DNA of 64,000 nt from an uncultured Pirellulaceae bacterium (GTDB lineage: Bacteria; Planctomycetota; Planctomycetia; Pirellulales; Pirellulaceae): contig CALFUT010000037.1 in NCBI GenBank assembly GCA_937929805.1, forward strand, positions 1-64,000, given 5' to 3'. Numbering within the stretch: the stretch's first letter is position 1; every line of letters begins with the position of its first letter. The translations under genes were made by a program, and so were the position numbers. The notes below the pieces were generated by a model. The model saw nothing but the letters and a program-made list of their open reading frames with translations, ran no database searches and was not told the DNA's origin. Below, in pieces: positions 53,768 to 63,666 of the stretch.

Positions 53768-55189
53768 TCAAACTTCATAATTGTCGCCGCCGTGGGTTTG
53801 TGAGCGGCTGATTTTGTCCATCGCGTAAAGCCCCGCCAACACAAATTCAACGCACGATGCGCGGACGGCAGAGTCGGAGGATGAGTTGACCTCAAACGCT
53901 TTCTCCCAAGCCGGTGGGACTCGTTTGAGCCGTTCGGCGTACTCGGATGACGGCACCATGTCACCGACCTCGATTCGGACGCCTTTGCCAAAAATCTCTG
54001 AGATCTCGGCTAAGCCGTGCTCGGAAATGTATTCCTCGAAAACGATTTGAATCGCTTCGGCCACGATGCTGTCGAGCACTTGTCGTTCTGACATTTGATG
54101 GCTTCCCATCAAGTCCAGTTCCAGTTTTCCCAATGCGGACGTGTACAAATGCCCGAGGTCGCTGATGCGAGGAACCGCCGGCTTTTCGTTCAAGCTGATG
54201 GCTCGCTGTCGAGCACTGGCGATCATGGTGCGATAGTTGGCGGTGCTGAAGCGAACGCTGACGCCCGACTGTTGGTCAACGTACTTCGATTTCCGAGCCT
54301 GAACGGAAATCTGTTCGCAGATCTCTTTCATGAAGTACGGGACTTTGATTGGATAGTCGCCATCCAGATCGATGTCGGCTTCCTGTTCCATGATTTCAAT
54401 TCCCATCGCTCGATCGCGCGGGTAATGCGTTTGAATCATGCTACCGATTCGGTCTTTCAGCTGAGGGATTACTTTTCCGCTGCGATTGAACGTTGATGGG
54501 TTGGCGGAAAACAAGACCAGCACATCGATGTCGAAGCGAACGGGGTATCCGCGAATCTGTACGTCGCGTTCTTCTAAGATGTTGAACAAACCGACTTGCA
54601 CCAATTCGTCCAGTTCGGGCAACTCGTTGATCGCAAAGATGCCACGGTGCATTCGAGGAATCAGACCGAAGTGCAAAGCGTCCTCGGTGGACATGCTGAC
54701 TCCGCCCGCAAGCTTGGCCGGATCGATTTCTCCAATGATGTCCGCAAACTTGGTCCCCGGAGCCAGTCGCTCGGCGTAGCGATCATCTCGATGCCACCAC
54801 GCGATCGGAACGTCGGCCGGTTCGTGGTCGACAACAAACTTTTTGGCGACAGAACTGAGCGGAGCCAATGGGTCTTCGTGAAAGGGGGCCTCGGGAATGT
54901 CCAAATACGGAACGTACTCGTCCAGAAACCGCACAAGGCCTCGCATCAGTCGGCTCTTGGCCTGCCCCTTTTCGCCTAGGTACAGCATGTCGTGTCCGGA
55001 CAGTAGCGAGATATTGATCTCCGGAATGACCGTGTCTTCGTAGCCAACAATGTTGGGATACAGGTCATCGCCGGCTGCCAGCATGCGAACGAAGTTGTCG
55101 TGAATTTCCTGTTTGACAGGCTTGGATTGCCAGCCGCTATCAAGCAATTCCTTCAGGTTGGTAGGACGAGTAGAAGCGACGGTCGACAT
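53768..55189 (-). CDS. MoxR-like/Mg-chelatase-type AAA+ ATPase
   Basis: 473 residues from the ATG at 55189. The Walker A region is [13 protein letters not shown], i.e. GEKGQAKS with Ala where a Gly is usual before the Lys. Later motifs are [24 protein letters not shown] (Walker B/sensor region, ChlI-like) and [21 protein letters not shown], with an arginine-finger candidate in QLKDRIGS. The C-terminus has an extra helical domain ([24 protein letters not shown]). It is paired with the VWA gene on the same strand; the pair probably assembles or inserts metals or remodels a partner protein. Confidence 0.87.
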   Translation of the reverse strand: MSTVASTRPTNLKELLDSGWQSKPVKQEIHDNFVRMLAAGDDLYPNIVGYEDTVIPEINISLLSGHDMLYLGEKGQAKSRLMRGLVRFLDEYVPYLDIPEAPFHEDPLAPLSSVAKKFVVDHEPADVPIAWWHRDDRYAERLAPGTKFADIIGEIDPAKLAGGVSMSTEDALHFGLIPRMHRGIFAINELPELDELVQVGLFNILEERDVQIRGYPVRFDIDVLVLFSANPSTFNRSGKVIPQLKDRIGSMIQTHYPRDRAMGIEIMEQEADIDLDGDYPIKVPYFMKEICEQISVQARKSKYVDQQSGVSVRFSTANYRTMIASARQRAISLNEKPAVPRISDLGHLYTSALGKLELDLMGSHQMSERQVLDSIVAEAIQIVFEEYISEHGLAEISEIFGKGVRIEVGDMVPSSEYAERLKRVPPAWEKAFEVNSSSDSAVRASCVEFVLAGLYAMDKISRSQTHGGDNYEV

Positions 55190-55365
55190 AGGTTAAGTTT
55201 CCGTAAAATGTTTCGTGAATTTTTGTTCGACACGAATTGTGTTTTGAAGGACATTGATTGGTAGTTCAATGGACACTTTAATTGGCAGCTCGGGAGATGC
55301 ATTCGAGAACCGAGATTCGGACCGATAGTTCACTAGGATGAGAGCGACTGTACGGAGGCGAAATA

Positions 55366-55998
55366 ATGTCGTCGATTGAATTTATCTACTTTGATCTGGG
55401 TAACGTAATCCTGAAGTTTGATCACTCGACGGGGTTTCGGAACGTTGAGCAACTTTGTGGTGTGTCGCCAAAACTGGTTGACGACATTTTGTTTAATCAA
55501 GGTTTGCAACAGCAGTACGAAACGGGTTTGATTGATTGTACGCAATTTCATCAGGAATTTTGTGCCCAAGCTGGCATTGACCCTTCAAAAGAACTGTCGC
55601 GGGGTGATTTGTTGCGAGCAATTAGCGACATCTTCTGGGCGAATCGGCCGATCTTTCCTGTCCTCACGCAGCTAAAAGCCAGAGGTTTTCCCATGGGTGT
55701 CTTGTCAAACACTTGTGACGCTCATTGGCAGTTTGTGTTTTCTCAGCACTGGGTGCTACAAACTTTCTTTGATCCGCTGGTGCTCAGCTACGAAGAAAAA
55801 TCGATGAAACCAGATTCGAAAATCTACGAAGCGGCGATCAAACGGGCTGGCGTTGAACCGGGGTGCATCTTTTTCACGGACGACCGCCAAGAAAATATCG
55901 ACGCGGCGATCAAAGCTGGTATCGATGCCGTGCTGTTCGAAAGCGTTCCGCAACTGGTGTTCGATCTGCAAAGCCGCGGCGTTATGATCAACTGCTAA
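55366..55998 (+). CDS. HAD-superfamily phosphatase, YihX type
   Basis: 210 residues with a strong ribosome site (GGAGGCGAA). HAD motif I is FDLGNVI (Asp10, with Gly in place of the second Asp as in YihX), motif II is VLSNT, the conserved Lys is in EEKSMKPDSKIYEAA, and motif IV is FFTDDRQENIDAA. YihX-type enzymes dephosphorylate glucose-1-phosphate and similar phosphosugars. The helical cap is between residues 15 and 80. It is divergent from the MoxR-like gene. Confidence 0.88.
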   Translation: MSSIEFIYFDLGNVILKFDHSTGFRNVEQLCGVSPKLVDDILFNQGLQQQYETGLIDCTQFHQEFCAQAGIDPSKELSRGDLLRAISDIFWANRPIFPVLTQLKARGFPMGVLSNTCDAHWQFVFSQHWVLQTFFDPLVLSYEEKSMKPDSKIYEAAIKRAGVEPGCIFFTDDRQENIDAAIKAGIDAVLFESVPQLVFDLQSRGVMINC

Positions 55999-56248
55999 AC
56001 GAAATAGGCTCAGCGAGGCTGTCGGCCGACGTTTACCGATTGCGAAGTGGCTGAAATTGCATGATCACGGGTGAACGTTTACAATTCCCGCACCGCCGGT
56101 GCATGTTGCACTTACCTATAGCGTCTGTGGCGTTGAGAAAACCCAGTTCAAAGCAACCAAAAGCCGCTAGGCTTGATCGGGATGCGCTCTGGATCGCTTG
56201 GCGGGAAGACGCGACGCCCTAGAAAAATCCATTCACTAGGAATGATAG

Positions 56249-56677
56249 ATGTCTGATTCTGATCAACAAACCGCCATTTGGACTCCCGGATGGTATGAAC
56301 TCGATCAGACGCTTGTGTTGGGGCAGCGGCAAAAGTTCTGGTTCTTCGAAACGATTCCTGATACCGATTCGCAAGCCGATCAGGGAGCGAACCATTTCGA
56401 AGCTGGGATGATGTTCTTCAACAAGTCGGACGCCTCGGAAAATTGCGTTGCTCGATTTGCTCGGATTGATGAAATGCATCACGCTCAGTTGGGATCGATC
56501 CTAAGAGTGGACACGGACGGGCTCGACTACATCTTCTTTCCCGTCGAAGGCGAGGAAGTGATCGTCAATGCAGAAGAAGAGCCCGGCTTGGCTTACGACT
56601 TCGATCAGCCGATTTCAGACTGGTCCATCCACGTGAAGCTTTCCGACGTAAGCGAACCGATCGCCGACGTGGTTTAA
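56249..56677 (+). CDS. Small acidic protein, unknown function
   Basis: 142 residues with AGGA upstream. It is acidic and beta-rich with several Trp and Phe residues (IWTPGWYELDQTLVLGQRQK, DYIFFPVEGEEVIVNAEEE, WSIHVKLSDVSEP). No signal peptide or TM segment. I do not recognise the family, and the neighbours do not indicate a role. The frame is intact and of normal codon use for the region. Confidence 0.65.
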   Translation: MSDSDQQTAIWTPGWYELDQTLVLGQRQKFWFFETIPDTDSQADQGANHFEAGMMFFNKSDASENCVARFARIDEMHHAQLGSILRVDTDGLDYIFFPVEGEEVIVNAEEEPGLAYDFDQPISDWSIHVKLSDVSEPIADVV

Positions 56678-56850
56678 AATCACCCCGTTCCTTGCCATTC
56701 ATTTTAAAACGATGCTGGCAATGCTATCCTCAATGCGATCCTTATACGCAGGAACACCTTTTCTTTGCAGTGGGGTTTCATCAGCAGGCGGATCGTCGAA
56801 AATTCTGATGTGATGCACATGCTTCTCCCAACCATTGCGGTAGGCCAGTG

Positions 56851-59799
56851 ATGAAATTGATGAAATCTTGCAAGTCTTTATTGGGTCGCCTTGCCTCGCT
56901 GCGTGCAGTTTGCTTGAGCTCAGTCGGTTTGTTTTTCGCGTTGGGTTCCGTTGCTTGGTCTAATGTGGGGGTCGCTCAGGAGCAAACGCCGACACCAACG
57001 TTAACGTCGCCTCGGCCAATCCCTGGCGCGGCGGATGGTGCTCAGACGCCAACGAATGCGACACAAGGCTCCGGTGCTGATGTTGCTCCAGCAGGGAAAG
57101 AGATCGTCGATGGCGGTGGATCGGTCGATTTCTTGCAGCAAAATCAACCGTTGATTCTGCAAGCCGAAGCCCTCGCGGGGCAGCCGTTTGGGGTGGGGCG
57201 AATCAAGTTTCGCCTGCGTCCGGGGGACGAATTAATCGATCGGACGGGTGCGACGTTGTTAAGCGACCCGGCCAATCGAATTCTCTATCCGGTAGTCACC
57301 AAGTCGCCAGTCAAACGATTCATCGAGAACTTCACCGGTGCACGTCTGGGGAATCCGGATGATGTGCACTCGGTCTGGTTTCTGTTTCGTGGTGAAGCAC
57401 CTTTGCAACTGGTCCTGCACGGCAGCGGCGCGGTTCCGGTCAACGTGCAGGTGGGCTATCCCCGGCGAGCCCGTCAATTCGATCGGTTTGTGCGGCAATG
57501 GTGGGAGGCTTTCAATGGCGCGACCAATGATCAGATCAAGGCAGGAGACTATCCGTCGGCGTTCGAGGTCTATCTGAAATCGATGGTTGGCCGTCGAATG
57601 GGGCAGCCGGTGAAGTCTCAGTTTCAGAAAAAGAAAGACCCTTTGACCGCGACGTTCGAATTGATGTTCGATGTCGAGGGATTGCGAGCGGAGAACATTG
57701 AATCGGCGATGTTGAATGGGGTCGCGCCAGCAGTTTCCAATCTGCCGATCCCTCAACCGATCGGCTGGACGCCACTTTTGATTGATAATCTGCCCGATGA
57801 ATTGCCGGTTGAACCCATCGCTCGATACATCCCTGAGGAGTGTTTTTATCTCCGGTTTGGGACGTGGGAGAATCAGCTGTGGTTGCAACGTCTCACCGAG
57901 GAGTTTGGTGGCGACCTTGGACGAATGATTCAGCTGAGAGGATTTCAGTACAAGATTCAAACGAAGTTCCTTGATCAGTTGGCGATCGAGTCCAGCGAGT
58001 TTGACCGGTTGTTCGCGGGGAACTTGATCGAGGATGTCGCGGTTGCCGGGATGGATACTTACTTTGACGACGGCAGCGCGGTTGGCGTCTTGCTGTACGC
58101 CAGCAAAACGAAATTGCTGGAGAATAGTCTCCGCAAGAAACGAAAACAGTTCGTTAAAGACCATCAGGATCAACAGGCGACCTTACAAACGATTGACGTG
58201 AACGGGACGCCGGTCGAATTTCTTTCGACGCCCGATAATCGCTATCGATCGTTTTACGTGGTGTCGGGCGATTGCCATTTGACGACGACGTCGTTGACTT
58301 TGGCGACTCGGTTCTTAGAGGCCGCCAACGGCAAAGGCTCTTTGGCTGACACCGCCGAGTTCAAGTTCGCTCGTTATAACCTGCCGTTGGATCGAAGCGA
58401 CACCATTTTCGTGTACGCGTCGACTCCTTTTTTACAGAACCTGCTGACGCCTCAATATCAAATTGAACTGCGACGTCGGAATCAGATTGTCACCGACATC
58501 ATGATGCTGGAGATGGCTTCTCTGGCCGCTGCAGGAGAAGGCTTTGGGCAAGCGGACGTTCCGCAATTGATTAGTCAAGGCTTTCTGCCTCAAGGGTTTG
58601 GGGCTCGACCTGACGCCGGCCGCGTGGATGTTTCGGGGGAGACGTGGGTGGATTCGGTTCGAGGCCGACGCGGTTTTTTTGTGCCGATTCCCGATCTTCC
58701 AATTGTTCAGGTCAGCCAAGAGGAAGCTGCGTGGTACCGCGAGCGAGCACAGTTTTTTACGGCCAATATCAAGACGCTTGATCCGATGCTGGTGGCGATT
58801 AAGCGGTATCAGCATGAGGAAAAAGAGAACGTCGAGCGCGTTGTGTTTGACGCTCGGTTGGCTCCGTTTGGCGAAGCGAAGTATGGGTGGCTCATGTCGA
58901 TGCTAGGCGCGCCGTTGGAGCAAGAAATTGCTCACAGCCCCGAGGACATTATCAGCCTTCAAGCAAGCATGAAGGGTGGACGTTTGCTGGGCGGGGGAAT
59001 GCAAGCGGCCAGTGGTCCCCTGCCCTATCATCTGTTTGCTGCGGTCCAAGATTATCTTGATCCGAACATCAATCTGCGTCCCAACTCGATCGTACGATTG
59101 TTGCAAACGCTCCGCGAGGTGCCTGGGCATTTGGGTGCGTCGCCTCAACCGGGGTATTTAAACTTCATTCCTCGTCTGGGTGGCGAGCCTGACGTGTACG
59201 GCTACACATACTCGCGGTTACTGAAGTTATGGCGATTGCAGTGGGGCGACTTTTCGGTGCTGGGGTTCGATCAACAGCGTCTGGAACGGCTGAAGCCGCA
59301 TCTAGTCGTCGTGCCATCGGAGCGACCGGCTCAGATTCGGTTGGAGGTCGGGGATCTGGCGGCGTCAAATCTTAAGGCGTGGGCGAATTCAGTGAACTAC
59401 CGCCGAAGTTGGCAGACCTCGATCGCAAATGTTCGACTGCTGAATATGTTGACACAACAATATCGAGTCGATCCGGGAGCGGCGTTGACCATCGTCGAGC
59501 GAATGCTGGACGTGACGTTAGTGTGCTCGCTTGATGGCCAATACGAGTTGGCTCAGCTGGATTCTGGACGGCAAATTTGGCGATCGACCGCTTGGCCGTC
59601 GTTTTCTCAGCCGCAGTTGCCCGAAGATCATGTTGCGCCATTTTTGAAGTGGTTTCGCGGGTTGGAAGTTCAGGTCAGCAAAGCGGATACCCAGTTTTCT
59701 GTCCACGGCGTGTTGGATATCGAGCGTTCCGAGGTCGAGGAAAGCATGCTGCCATCGTTTGATTTGTTCAAAGGATTTAGCAACCTGTTTGGCGAATGA
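56851..59799 (+). CDS. Very large exported protein, unknown function
   Basis: 982 residues from the ATG at 56851 (a GTG three bases upstream is also possible). The signal peptide is SVGLFFALGSVAWSNVGVAQ; a short Thr/Pro/Gly-rich linker follows. Residues about 60-180 form a beta-rich domain (PLILQAEALAGQPFGVGRIKFRL). The middle contains GTWENQLWLQRLTEEFGGDL and ends in repeated FFVPIPDLPIVQ-type strands. No known catalytic motif is seen. Both this and the 756-residue protein are exported; no clear sequence similarity between them was visible by eye. Confidence 0.72.
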   Translation: MKLMKSCKSLLGRLASLRAVCLSSVGLFFALGSVAWSNVGVAQEQTPTPTLTSPRPIPGAADGAQTPTNATQGSGADVAPAGKEIVDGGGSVDFLQQNQPLILQAEALAGQPFGVGRIKFRLRPGDELIDRTGATLLSDPANRILYPVVTKSPVKRFIENFTGARLGNPDDVHSVWFLFRGEAPLQLVLHGSGAVPVNVQVGYPRRARQFDRFVRQWWEAFNGATNDQIKAGDYPSAFEVYLKSMVGRRMGQPVKSQFQKKKDPLTATFELMFDVEGLRAENIESAMLNGVAPAVSNLPIPQPIGWTPLLIDNLPDELPVEPIARYIPEECFYLRFGTWENQLWLQRLTEEFGGDLGRMIQLRGFQYKIQTKFLDQLAIESSEFDRLFAGNLIEDVAVAGMDTYFDDGSAVGVLLYASKTKLLENSLRKKRKQFVKDHQDQQATLQTIDVNGTPVEFLSTPDNRYRSFYVVSGDCHLTTTSLTLATRFLEAANGKGSLADTAEFKFARYNLPLDRSDTIFVYASTPFLQNLLTPQYQIELRRRNQIVTDIMMLEMASLAAAGEGFGQADVPQLISQGFLPQGFGARPDAGRVDVSGETWVDSVRGRRGFFVPIPDLPIVQVSQEEAAWYRERAQFFTANIKTLDPMLVAIKRYQHEEKENVERVVFDARLAPFGEAKYGWLMSMLGAPLEQEIAHSPEDIISLQASMKGGRLLGGGMQAASGPLPYHLFAAVQDYLDPNINLRPNSIVRLLQTLREVPGHLGASPQPGYLNFIPRLGGEPDVYGYTYSRLLKLWRLQWGDFSVLGFDQQRLERLKPHLVVVPSERPAQIRLEVGDLAASNLKAWANSVNYRRSWQTSIANVRLLNMLTQQYRVDPGAALTIVERMLDVTLVCSLDGQYELAQLDSGRQIWRSTAWPSFSQPQLPEDHVAPFLKWFRGLEVQVSKADTQFSVHGVLDIERSEVEESMLPSFDLFKGFSNLFGE

Positions 59800-60117
59800 G
59801 CAAATTTTGTTTTCCAAAACCCGGCTTCGAAGAACGTTTTTAAACCACGAGATTGACGAAAGGATCGAAACGCTGTGACCGATAAGGTCGACTTTCACCT
59901 TCGTGCATTTTCCGTGTTTCGTGGTTGGCAATCGCTTGCGAGACAAGTAGGTGCGGTCGGCGTGCTGTCGTACCCCGCGATTAATTGTGGGCTCGCCTGT
60001 TCTGGGCATGGCGTTTGGAGGACCTCGTCCTTATATTTTCACGTCAGCCGATCTCCCTCTTGGCGTCGGCTTTCTCTTGTCCCACCTGATCCATGACTTT
60101 TTGGAAAATTGCTCGCA
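59800..60117. other. Intergenic region with a palindromic repeat
   Basis: About 320 bp between the 982-residue protein and terC. The part 59841-59927 is a repeat (next entry). After it lies roughly 190 bp in which I see no gene; the terC promoter should be here. Confidence 0.4.
59841..59927. repeat. Imperfect palindromic repeat (AACCACGA family)
   Basis: It begins taaaccacgagattgacgaa and ends ttccgtgtttcgtggttgg, so the outer ends are inverted copies (aaaccacga/tcgtggtt). This resembles the large class of AACCACGAAACACGG dispersed intergenic repeats found in environmental bacteria. Only one copy is in the window. Confidence 0.6.
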
Positions 60118-60936
60118 ATGGAACTGGCGATCGCACTGCTTGCCCTGACAGCGATGGAAATCGTGCTGGGCATCGACAACATTGTTTTCATCACGATTCT
60201 CTCAGGACGCCTTCCGAAAGAGCAGCAACCTTCGGCGCGGCGGATGGGTTTGATGCTCGCGTTGGGCTCGCGTTTGTTGCTGCTGTTTTTGCTATTCTGG
60301 ATGGTGAACGGCGATGTGTTCAAGAAGCCCGTTTTTCACCTGACGGACCTCGGTATTCCAACGGCAGTGATCGATCGGTTCACCGCACCGGCACCAGACG
60401 GCCACTTTGAGATTCCAGAAGCGACGCTGGAGAAAATTCAGCAGGAGTACTTCGAGGAAGCCGACGGGATTTCGTGGAAGGATCTGATCTTGTTACTGGG
60501 CGGTCTGTTTCTGGTGGGCAAGAGTGTGTGGGAGATCCATGACGAATTTGGTCACGTGGGCGATCACGACGTAGCTGGGGCATCGGTGACCTTTGCGGGC
60601 GTGCTGATGCAGATCGCGGTGATGGATGTGGTATTTTCGTTGGACAGCGTGATCACGGCGGTGGGGATGGTGGACAACGTGTACGTGATGGTCGCATCGA
60701 TCATTCTTGCAGTCATCGTGATGTTAATTTTTGCCGAGCCGGTCAGCCGATTCGTGGACTCGCATCCGACTTTGAAAATGCTGGCGTTGAGCTTTTTAAT
60801 TCTGATCGGTGTGATGCTGGTCGCCGAGGGCTTGGGGGCTCATTTGGACAAGGGCTATATCTACTTCGCCATGTTCTTCGCGCTGGTTGTGGAAGTCATG
60901 AACATTGGCTTGCGATCAAAGAGAGTCACGAATTAG
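60118..60936 (+). CDS. TerC-family integral membrane protein
   Basis: 272 residues from the ATG at 60118 (a TTG at 60109 would add three). Seven or eight TM helices are predicted. The TerC motifs ALTAMEIVLGIDNIVFITIL and VMDVVFSLDSVITAVGMV are clear; the paired Asp residues probably bind divalent cation. Members export manganese or help metal loading of exported proteins; tellurite resistance is a by-name only. An extra hydrophilic loop between helices 2 and 3 (about 70-120) is longer than usual. The gene ends 8 bp from the convergent epimerase gene. Confidence 0.92.
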   Translation: MELAIALLALTAMEIVLGIDNIVFITILSGRLPKEQQPSARRMGLMLALGSRLLLLFLLFWMVNGDVFKKPVFHLTDLGIPTAVIDRFTAPAPDGHFEIPEATLEKIQQEYFEEADGISWKDLILLLGGLFLVGKSVWEIHDEFGHVGDHDVAGASVTFAGVLMQIAVMDVVFSLDSVITAVGMVDNVYVMVASIILAVIVMLIFAEPVSRFVDSHPTLKMLALSFLILIGVMLVAEGLGAHLDKGYIYFAMFFALVVEVMNIGLRSKRVTN

Positions 60937-60944
60937 GCGTGCCT

Positions 60945-61904
60945 TCACATGGATTTTTCGGCGAGGCTACAGTTTTTGCTGCGGTGAATCAGTTCACTGG
61001 CTGCTGCGGGCCAATTCGGATATCGGAATGCGAAGCCGGCATCTAACAGCCGCCCCGGAATTACACGGCGGCTTTTCAAGATCAGTTCGATATCGGTACG
61101 CATGAAGATGGCTCCAATTTTGGCCATCCATTTGGTAGCGGGAAGCCCGATCGGAACGTTCATCGCTGATCGTAGTTCACGCTGAAAAACGCGTTGAGGC
61201 AGCGGGTTGGGAGCGCAGATGTTGACTGGACCGTCGATGTCGTCGCGATCGATTAGAAACTTAATCGCGGCGTTGAAGTCGGACTCGTGAATCCACGAAA
61301 CGAACTGTTTGCCTCCGGCAATGCTGCCCCCCAACCATCGTCCGGTTAGAGTCCGAAGGACATCGAAGACTCCTCCCGGATCGGGCGACATCACCATCGA
61401 AGTCCGCAGCGCGACTTTGCGAGTCTGTGGCGTATTGGCTCGATCAAGCTCATTTTCCCATGCTTTGGCAATGTCGATGCTGCGACTCCAATAGGCCGGA
61501 ACGTCAGGTTCGTTGCCGCCGATCATGCCCGAGGACTCGTCGTTGGACGCGTCGAAACGGTGAGCGTAAATGGTGGCGGTACTCATCTGCAGCCACAAAC
61601 GCGGCGGAGTCTTGGATTGCTGGATCGCTTGGCCAATCACGCGAGTCGAATCGACTCGTGAATCCATCATCTGACGAAAGTTTTCATCGGTGTAGCGGCA
61701 GTTGACCGTGCGGCCGGCCAAGTTGATCACGACGTTCGCGTTGTCAATGTGCCGGACCCAACCGCCCAGCGATTTACCATCCCAGTGTTTGGACGGGTCG
61801 TTGGACGAGCGACTAAGGATAACGACGTTGTAACCGTGGGCGATGAAGTATCGCTTGAGTATCTGACCGACCTGACCGGAACCGCCTGGGATGAGGATGT
61901 TCAT
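60945..61904 (-). CDS. TIGR01777-type NAD-dependent epimerase/dehydratase (SulA/YfcH-like)
   Basis: 319 residues. The N-terminal Rossmann glycine motif is GGSGQVG at 7-13. The internal VINLAGRTVNCRYTD and the LQMSTATIYAHRFDA segment with Tyr fit extended SDRs. The C-terminal PLPQRVFQRELRSAMNVP and LKSRRVIPGRLLDAGF regions are typical of the TIGR01777 family. The physiological substrate is not known. It is convergent with terC and has 460 bp of upstream sequence before lacI's stop. Confidence 0.9.
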   Translation of the reverse strand: MNILIPGGSGQVGQILKRYFIAHGYNVVILSRSSNDPSKHWDGKSLGGWVRHIDNANVVINLAGRTVNCRYTDENFRQMMDSRVDSTRVIGQAIQQSKTPPRLWLQMSTATIYAHRFDASNDESSGMIGGNEPDVPAYWSRSIDIAKAWENELDRANTPQTRKVALRTSMVMSPDPGGVFDVLRTLTGRWLGGSIAGGKQFVSWIHESDFNAAIKFLIDRDDIDGPVNICAPNPLPQRVFQRELRSAMNVPIGLPATKWMAKIGAIFMRTDIELILKSRRVIPGRLLDAGFAFRYPNWPAAASELIHRSKNCSLAEKSM

Positions 61905-62367
61905 ATTGGTTTGGAAGTTCGATGCGACAGACTGTAAAAGCCGAGAACTTATTCCGGCGCGGAGCCATCCCCATAGGTATGACTGGGCTCCAAGCTGGCA
62001 GATAACAGATCAACTTGGCCCGATAACGCATTTTTGTGGCAAAGACGATCCCGTTCACCACCTGAAGTGGTACGCTCTTTTCTCCTGTTTAATTCCACGC
62101 TACGAACGTCGTGTCACAAGTTTTACTTTTCGCACGGAATTGCGAAAATTTTAGAAAACAACGAAGAAGCGAACACAATCGCGCAAAGACTGCGTGGTTT
62201 TGTGGCAACGTCGTTGCGGGCGGCAAGAGAGATCTAATCTGCCGAACGAGCGGGTGAAATCTCGAAAGATATCTTCTTTAGTTTTCCCAACGCGTGTACG
62301 ACCTTTCGCCGCGCACGTATGCTTCGCGAGTAGAAAACCAGCGAGTGGCGATGTGAAATCGCCGGTA
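61905..62367. other. Long intergenic region, no gene recognised
   Basis: 463 bp between the epimerase start and the lacI stop. Small hairpins are present (for example accacctgaagtggt near 62058-62072), but no ORF with coding character on either strand. The region may hold the epimerase promoter; nothing more is supported. Confidence 0.35.
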
Positions 62368-63390
62368 CTATTTCACTTCCTGAGTCGATTCGCGGATGAT
62401 CAGTTCAGGCGGAAAATCAGGAATTTCGTACGACTGCTTATTGATTAGCTTGACCAAGGCGTCTGCCGCTGCTTCGCCCATTTCTTTTGCAGGCTGGCGA
62501 ACCGATGTCAGTGGTGGCGTCGCGAACGATGCCTCAAGTTGGTCGTCAAAGCCGATGATTGAGACGTCTTCGGGGACGCTAATGCCTTGACGATACAACG
62601 CAAGCCTAGCACCGAACGCGGTTAAGTCATTCGCTGCAAAGATGGCTGTGAAATCCTTGCTTCGGGAAAGAAGTGTTTCGATTGCTTTGACGCCAGACTC
62701 TCCGTCGAACAACCCTTCACAGATCATGTCCTCGTCAAACGCGATCGAAGCCTCTTGCAAGGCGCGCTTATATCCTTCCAAACGATGAATGGAATCGGGA
62801 TGGTCGATGATACCGGTGATGTGAGCAATTTTCCGATGTCCCAATTCGATTAAGTGGTTGGTCGCTTGGAAGGCTCCTTCTTCGTTATCAACGTACAAAC
62901 ACTGTGATTCCCATTCATCAATCTTTCTGCCAACCGCAACACATGGCAACCGCTCCCGGAGGTCTTGCAATTGGTCCATCGGCAATCGACCGCCAACTAA
63001 AATCAAACCGTCAACTTTGCGACCGACTAAGGTCTCTAATGCAGCATACCCAATTTCGGGTTTCCACTGACCGTCGGCAAAAATCGGTGAGTATGAAGTG
63101 CCTGTCAGCCTTGACAAAACTCCTTGGGAAATTCCGTCGTAGAACGGGCTACCGATGTTCTGAGTCAGAATTCCAATCGTTTTGGTTTGTCCGCCAGCAA
63201 GCGATCGAGCGAAAATGTTCGGCTCGAAGTTCATCGCCTTCATGGCTTCAAGAACCGCGGTCCGTTTATCCTCGTTGACCGGCGTTGAATCGTTTAGGAC
63301 ACGTGAAACGGTGCTTTTGGAAACGTTTGCTTGACGAGCGATGTCGTTAATCGTCACGTTTTTGCGGGAAGGTGCAGCTGGCTTTTTCAT
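62368..63390 (-). CDS. LacI/GalR-family transcriptional regulator
   Basis: 340 residues, normal length for the family. The helix-turn-helix is TINDIARQANVSKSTVSRVL at about 9-28, with the hinge helix near 55-65. The effector-binding periplasmic-binding-protein-like domain follows (FARSLAGGQTKTIGILTQNI, RKIAHITGIIDHPDS). It should bind a sugar or derivative and repress or activate targets. It is divergent from the DUF1559 gene, with two operators in between. No transporter or catabolic gene is adjacent. Confidence 0.93.
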   Translation of the reverse strand: MKKPAAPSRKNVTINDIARQANVSKSTVSRVLNDSTPVNEDKRTAVLEAMKAMNFEPNIFARSLAGGQTKTIGILTQNIGSPFYDGISQGVLSRLTGTSYSPIFADGQWKPEIGYAALETLVGRKVDGLILVGGRLPMDQLQDLRERLPCVAVGRKIDEWESQCLYVDNEEGAFQATNHLIELGHRKIAHITGIIDHPDSIHRLEGYKRALQEASIAFDEDMICEGLFDGESGVKAIETLLSRSKDFTAIFAANDLTAFGARLALYRQGISVPEDVSIIGFDDQLEASFATPPLTSVRQPAKEMGEAAADALVKLINKQSYEIPDFPPELIIRESTQEVK

Positions 63391-63532
63391 GAGCTCATGT
63401 TACTCGTAATTCGGTGCATTCTGAAGATGCGGCCTTCGGGCTTCCGTTGCGGGAAGAGTCCCGCGAATAAGAGATTTTAGACAAGAAAAGATATCTGTTT
63501 AGTCGCTATTTTAAGGGGTTTATCATACAATT

Positions 63533-63546
63533 TGAAACCGATTTCA
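63533..63546. promoter_or_regulatory. LacI-type operator O1 (upstream)
   Basis: TGAAACCGATTTCA is an almost perfect palindrome with the central CG typical of LacI/GalR operators. It lies 144 bp upstream of the lacI start and about 68 bp upstream of the predicted transcription start of the DUF1559 gene. It could serve autoregulation and loop formation with O2. Confidence 0.75.
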
Positions 63547-63564
63547 CAATTTTATGAAAAATCC

Positions 63565-63594
63565 TTGACCCAAGACCCGACCTACCGTTATGAT
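63565..63594 (+). promoter_or_regulatory. Sigma-70-type promoter of the DUF1559 gene
   Basis: -35 TTGACC at 63565-63570, then an 18-bp spacer, and -10 TATGAT at 63589-63594. The predicted start is about 63601, within operator O2. This is a clear promoter by spacing and box quality. Confidence 0.75.
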
Positions 63595-63601
63595 TGGGAT
63601 A

Positions 63602-63615
63602 TGAAAGCGGTTTCA
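63602..63615. promoter_or_regulatory. LacI-type operator O2 (overlaps the transcription start)
   Basis: TGAAAGCGGTTTCA, the same palindrome as O1 with the central CG. Its position at about +1 to +15 of the promoter means a bound repressor would block transcription. The spacing between the centres of O1 and O2 is 69 bp, about 6.5 helical turns. Confidence 0.8.
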
Positions 63616-63666
63616 TACTATACTAAATTTTCTGCCCGTAATGTGGTCACTCTGAGGAGATGTGAA

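Noticed and set aside
57259-58173. 304-residue minus-strand frame
   Set aside because: Antisense to the 982-residue protein gene, no start signals.
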